This document shows positions 62,393-64,000 of a stretch of DNA of 64,000 nucleotides, in pieces. Both the position numbers and the translations under genes were made by a program. Under the pieces are notes generated by a model. The model was not told the DNA's origin. It was given only the letters and a program-made list of their open reading frames with translations, and made no database searches. This DNA comes from Chloroflexota bacterium (GTDB taxonomy: Bacteria > Chloroflexota > JAHJIN01), in NCBI GenBank assembly GCA_018823415.1, contig JAHJIN010000345.1, positions 16,928 to 80,927 of the forward strand. The letters run 5' to 3'. The stretch's first letter is position 1, and each line of letters begins with the position of its first letter.

Positions 62393-63094
62393 TCAGACTA
62401 GACCACGCAGTAACAATCCCACGGCCAGAGCCAGGCCCACACTGATGAGCAGTTCGTTGACATAGCTCAAACGCTCGGCCTCCACGCGACCGCTCCGGCC
62501 GTCCACGACCAGTCGCGGCGCTACCACCAGGGGGATAAGCGGGAACTGACCCACCAGGACTAGGGTGGCGATGAGGCTGCGTTCCAGGATACCCACGTAT
62601 TTTTCGCCGGGGCGGCCGGGCAGGCTGGTGCTCTGACCGCCGATCCCGCGTACCAAGAAGTGAACCAGCACCCAGGCGGGCATGGTCAACAGCACATAGC
62701 CCAGGGCTAGGCCGAGTACGTGGCTGTTCTCAAGCCAGTCGCCGAGAGGTGTGGCAGCCGGGTGTGGTTCCAGCCAGCCGGCCGCGGCCAGCGCGACGAC
62801 GATGGTGAACAGGTGCGCCGCCTGGTCGGCCAGGAGCAGCGCGAGCGCCGGCCCTGGTCCCACCGGCCCGACCTTGGTGCGCGCCAGGTCGATGAGCGTG
62901 TGCAGTACGCCTATGCCCAGGGCATAGGGCCACCAGTCGGTGGCAAAAGGCAGGGCGCATAGCCACAGGCACAGCGTGACTATTGCGCCGTGGGCCAACA
63001 CGCCCCACGCGCTTTGGCTCTTCCAGTGCGCCAGACAGTCGGGTTGAAAGACAAAATCGCCCAGGAAATGGGCCAGGATCATGGCTTGTAACAT
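62393..63094 (-). CDS. DUF3307 membrane protein
   Basis: 233 aa, about seven helices. N-terminal AMILAHFLGDFVFQPDCLAHWK and GVLHTLIDLARTK match the DUF3307 family, of unknown role. Two starts possible, ATG 63094 (GAGG 10 nt away) or ATG 63103 (GAGG only 1 nt away); the first is preferred for spacing. 17 bp upstream of the Crp-family gene, so probably co-transcribed. Confidence 0.78.
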   Translation of the reverse strand: MLQAMILAHFLGDFVFQPDCLAHWKSQSAWGVLAHGAIVTLCLWLCALPFATDWWPYALGIGVLHTLIDLARTKVGPVGPGPALALLLADQAAHLFTIVVALAAAGWLEPHPAATPLGDWLENSHVLGLALGYVLLTMPAWVLVHFLVRGIGGQSTSLPGRPGEKYVGILERSLIATLVLVGQFPLIPLVVAPRLVVDGRSGRVEAERLSYVNELLISVGLALAVGLLLRGLV

Positions 63095-63135
63095 GGGTTC
63101 CATTCCTCGGTCCTCGCTTGTGAGATGTTGTCCAT

Positions 63136-63141
63136 ATTATA
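63136..63141 (-). promoter_or_regulatory. Possible -10 of the DUF3307/Crp operon
   Basis: TATAAT on the minus strand, about 32 bp before the start. No good -35 is seen at 16-18 bp. The rest of the gap to 63298 holds a small hairpin CCAGCACCTGATTGCTGG and no gene. Confidence 0.4.
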
Positions 63142-63298
63142 GCGCAGCGAGCCGGGGCAAACTATGACGCGGGTCACACTGTCGCCGTGAGCCGTTGGCC
63201 GGGGCCAGCACCTGATTGCTGGCGGGCCAACTATAACACGTTTTGGGCCGGTGATCAAGTTCGACCGGGCCTCCGTATCTTGTGGTGCCTACAAATAG

Positions 63299-63328
63299 TT
63301 GCTAATTGCATACGATTTATGATATAAT
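63299..63328 (+). promoter_or_regulatory. Promoter of the small membrane protein gene
   Basis: TTGCTA (63299-63304), 18 bp, TATAAT (63323-63328) with an extended TGA before it. Leader about 95 nt. Confidence 0.7.
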
Positions 63329-63428
63329 GATTCTGGAGGCGCGAGCAGCGATGGCTGCCTTACGCCGCCGATCGGGCCTATACAGCACAGACACTGGAAC
63401 CATATCTACAACTAGAGGAGGGAGTCAC

Positions 63429-63614
63429 ATGGGACTGAGTGTTGGCGACGGATTTCGTTTCGGCTGTGGGATCATGTTGGCGTTTCTGATCTTTTACCTG
63501 GTTGTCATGGCGATTGGGGCATTGATCATGATCGTCATGACGTTCCTGGGGTTACTGGGTGGCATGGCCACCATGTATCCCCAATCCCTGCTACTCTTGT
63601 TGCCCCTGGTTTGA
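63429..63614 (+). CDS. Small hydrophobic membrane protein
   Basis: 61 aa. One long or two short helices (FGCGIMLAFLIFYLVVMAIGALIMIVMTFLGLL is read as 16-46), and an unusually Leu/Met-rich end. Start ATG 63429 with GAGGAGGGAG just upstream. The same frame is open back to 63306, but no ribosome site precedes those ATGs. No family recognised. Confidence 0.65.
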   Translation: MGLSVGDGFRFGCGIMLAFLIFYLVVMAIGALIMIVMTFLGLLGGMATMYPQSLLLLLPLV

Positions 63615-63649
63615 GCAAGCGCTGATCGGACAGGGTGACAGGACAATGT

Positions 63650-63681
63650 ACTCAAGCCCCGGGACACGCCGGGGCTTGAGT
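63650..63681 (+). terminator. Hairpin after the small membrane protein gene
   Basis: Perfect 11-bp stem ACTCAAGCCCC / GGGGCTTGAGT with a 10-nt loop. No strong T run follows, so it may be a Rho-independent terminator of weak type or a message-end stem. Confidence 0.6.
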
Positions 63682-63699
63682 GTATCCGTATCCAAATAC

Positions 63700-63728
63700 T
63701 TGACAGAAATAGTAAACTATGATAGAAT
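63700..63728 (+). promoter_or_regulatory. Promoter P1 before the truncated right-end gene
   Basis: Perfect TTGACA (63700-63705), 17 bp, TAGAAT (63723-63728). The start site would be near 63735, leaving about 170 nt of leader before the first open frame. Confidence 0.72.
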
Positions 63729-63780
63729 ATGCCAGCCTGAGCGCCAGGCGACCAAGAACGCGCCAGGCCCGTTGCAGTGC

Positions 63781-63809
63781 TTGCAATTCATGCAGATACC
63801 GTGTATACT
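63781..63809 (+). promoter_or_regulatory. Promoter P2 before the truncated right-end gene
   Basis: TTGCAA (63781-63786), 17 bp, TATACT (63804-63809). Nested 81 bp downstream of P1. Confidence 0.62.
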
Positions 63810-63903
63810 TGGCCAAGCCCCGTCGACCAACTCGAACGGTCAATATTGTGGCCCGGAGCAAGGGCGGGGCTGTGATGTGATAACGAGGAGAAAAAGGGAC
63901 GCG

Positions 63904-64000
63904 ATGCACCTACGCTTGGTTGAACGATCTGTAGGTCCACAAAAGTGTGGCGCAGATTGGCGCGAGTATTCCTTGTCTTGTGGTGGGGTGGTCTATGGTA
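63904..64000 (+). CDS. Start of an unknown gene (cut by window edge)
   Basis: 32 codons from ATG 63904 (MHLRLVERSVGPQ...), open to the window edge. GAGGAG lies about 15 nt upstream and AAGGGA is nearer. Two promoters lie upstream. Nothing can be said about function. Confidence 0.4.
   Translation, partial: MHLRLVERSVGPQKCGADWREYSLSCGGVVYG

Noticed and set aside
1..64000. CRISPR arrays, prophage or transposon genes
   Set aside because: No regular direct repeats with unique spacers, no Cas, integrase, transposase or phage structural genes were seen.

Overview
The window (about 60-65% G+C by eye, dense, few mobile genes) looks like a chromosomal piece of a Chloroflexota bacterium (Anaerolineae/Caldilineae-like). 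This is inference. It rests on a very large MalT/BTAD-type AAA regulator, secreted gingipain-like proteases ending in a short FLPL-type tail, a Thr-Pro-rich lipoprotein, lone ABC parts, and good sigma70-type promoters (TTGACA/TATAAT, 17 bp). No phage, transposase, plasmid or CRISPR genes were seen.

Layout. 0-7 kb (minus): argF (cut by the window edge), a pseudokinase-VWA membrane protein, a BTAD regulator and miaA. 7-12.7 kb (minus): tRNA-Thr(TGT), tRNA-Tyr(GTA), tRNA-Thr(GGT), a tuf gene, rpmG, tRNA-Trp, secE, nusG, rplK, rplA, L10 leader, rplJ, rplL. The tRNA-Tyr gene is split in its anticodon by a 622-nt group I intron that carries a PD-(D/E)XK homing-endonuclease gene. The tuf product has lost the switch I threonine. 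12.7-31.4 kb: selA, an M16 peptidase, a thioredoxin-CcdA fusion, a fused two-module ABC permease, a P-loop kinase-like protein behind two hairpins with complementary loops, a PLP decarboxylase, a lipoprotein, a two-gene SUF system and two tandem C25 proteases.

31.4-40.8 kb (minus): a phosphate module (TauE-type permease, pstB, pstA, pstC, pstS, response regulator, histidine kinase) followed upstream by a zinc-ribbon gene, tatA, yraN, rnhB and rplS. Pho-box arrays of the same geometry precede pstS and the TauE-type permease. 40.9-44.6 kb (minus): a TPP riboswitch with terminator controls thiN and a ThiXYZ-type transporter. A divergent promoter with an overlapping -35 element drives a DedA protein. 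45.4-55.4 kb (plus): an XPB-N-like helicase-associated protein, two glycosyltransferases, ffh, a DUF2148 protein, a UbiA prenyltransferase, rpsP, khpA and rimM, a response regulator and a GNAT-like protein. 55.5-63 kb (minus): cysS, a metallophosphoesterase, relA/spoT, a MalY/PatB lyase, a Crp/Fnr regulator and a DUF3307 protein. The right end has a small membrane protein, two tandem promoters and the start of a truncated gene.

Two dispersed repeat families cut across these operons. One, about 85 bp, lies between a stop codon and the next start in four places. The other, about 120 bp, has inverted ends and sits in 5' leaders or operon gaps. The most notable observations are the tRNA-Tyr group I intron with its endonuclease, the Thr-to-Gly EF-Tu, and the stop-codon-abutting repeat.
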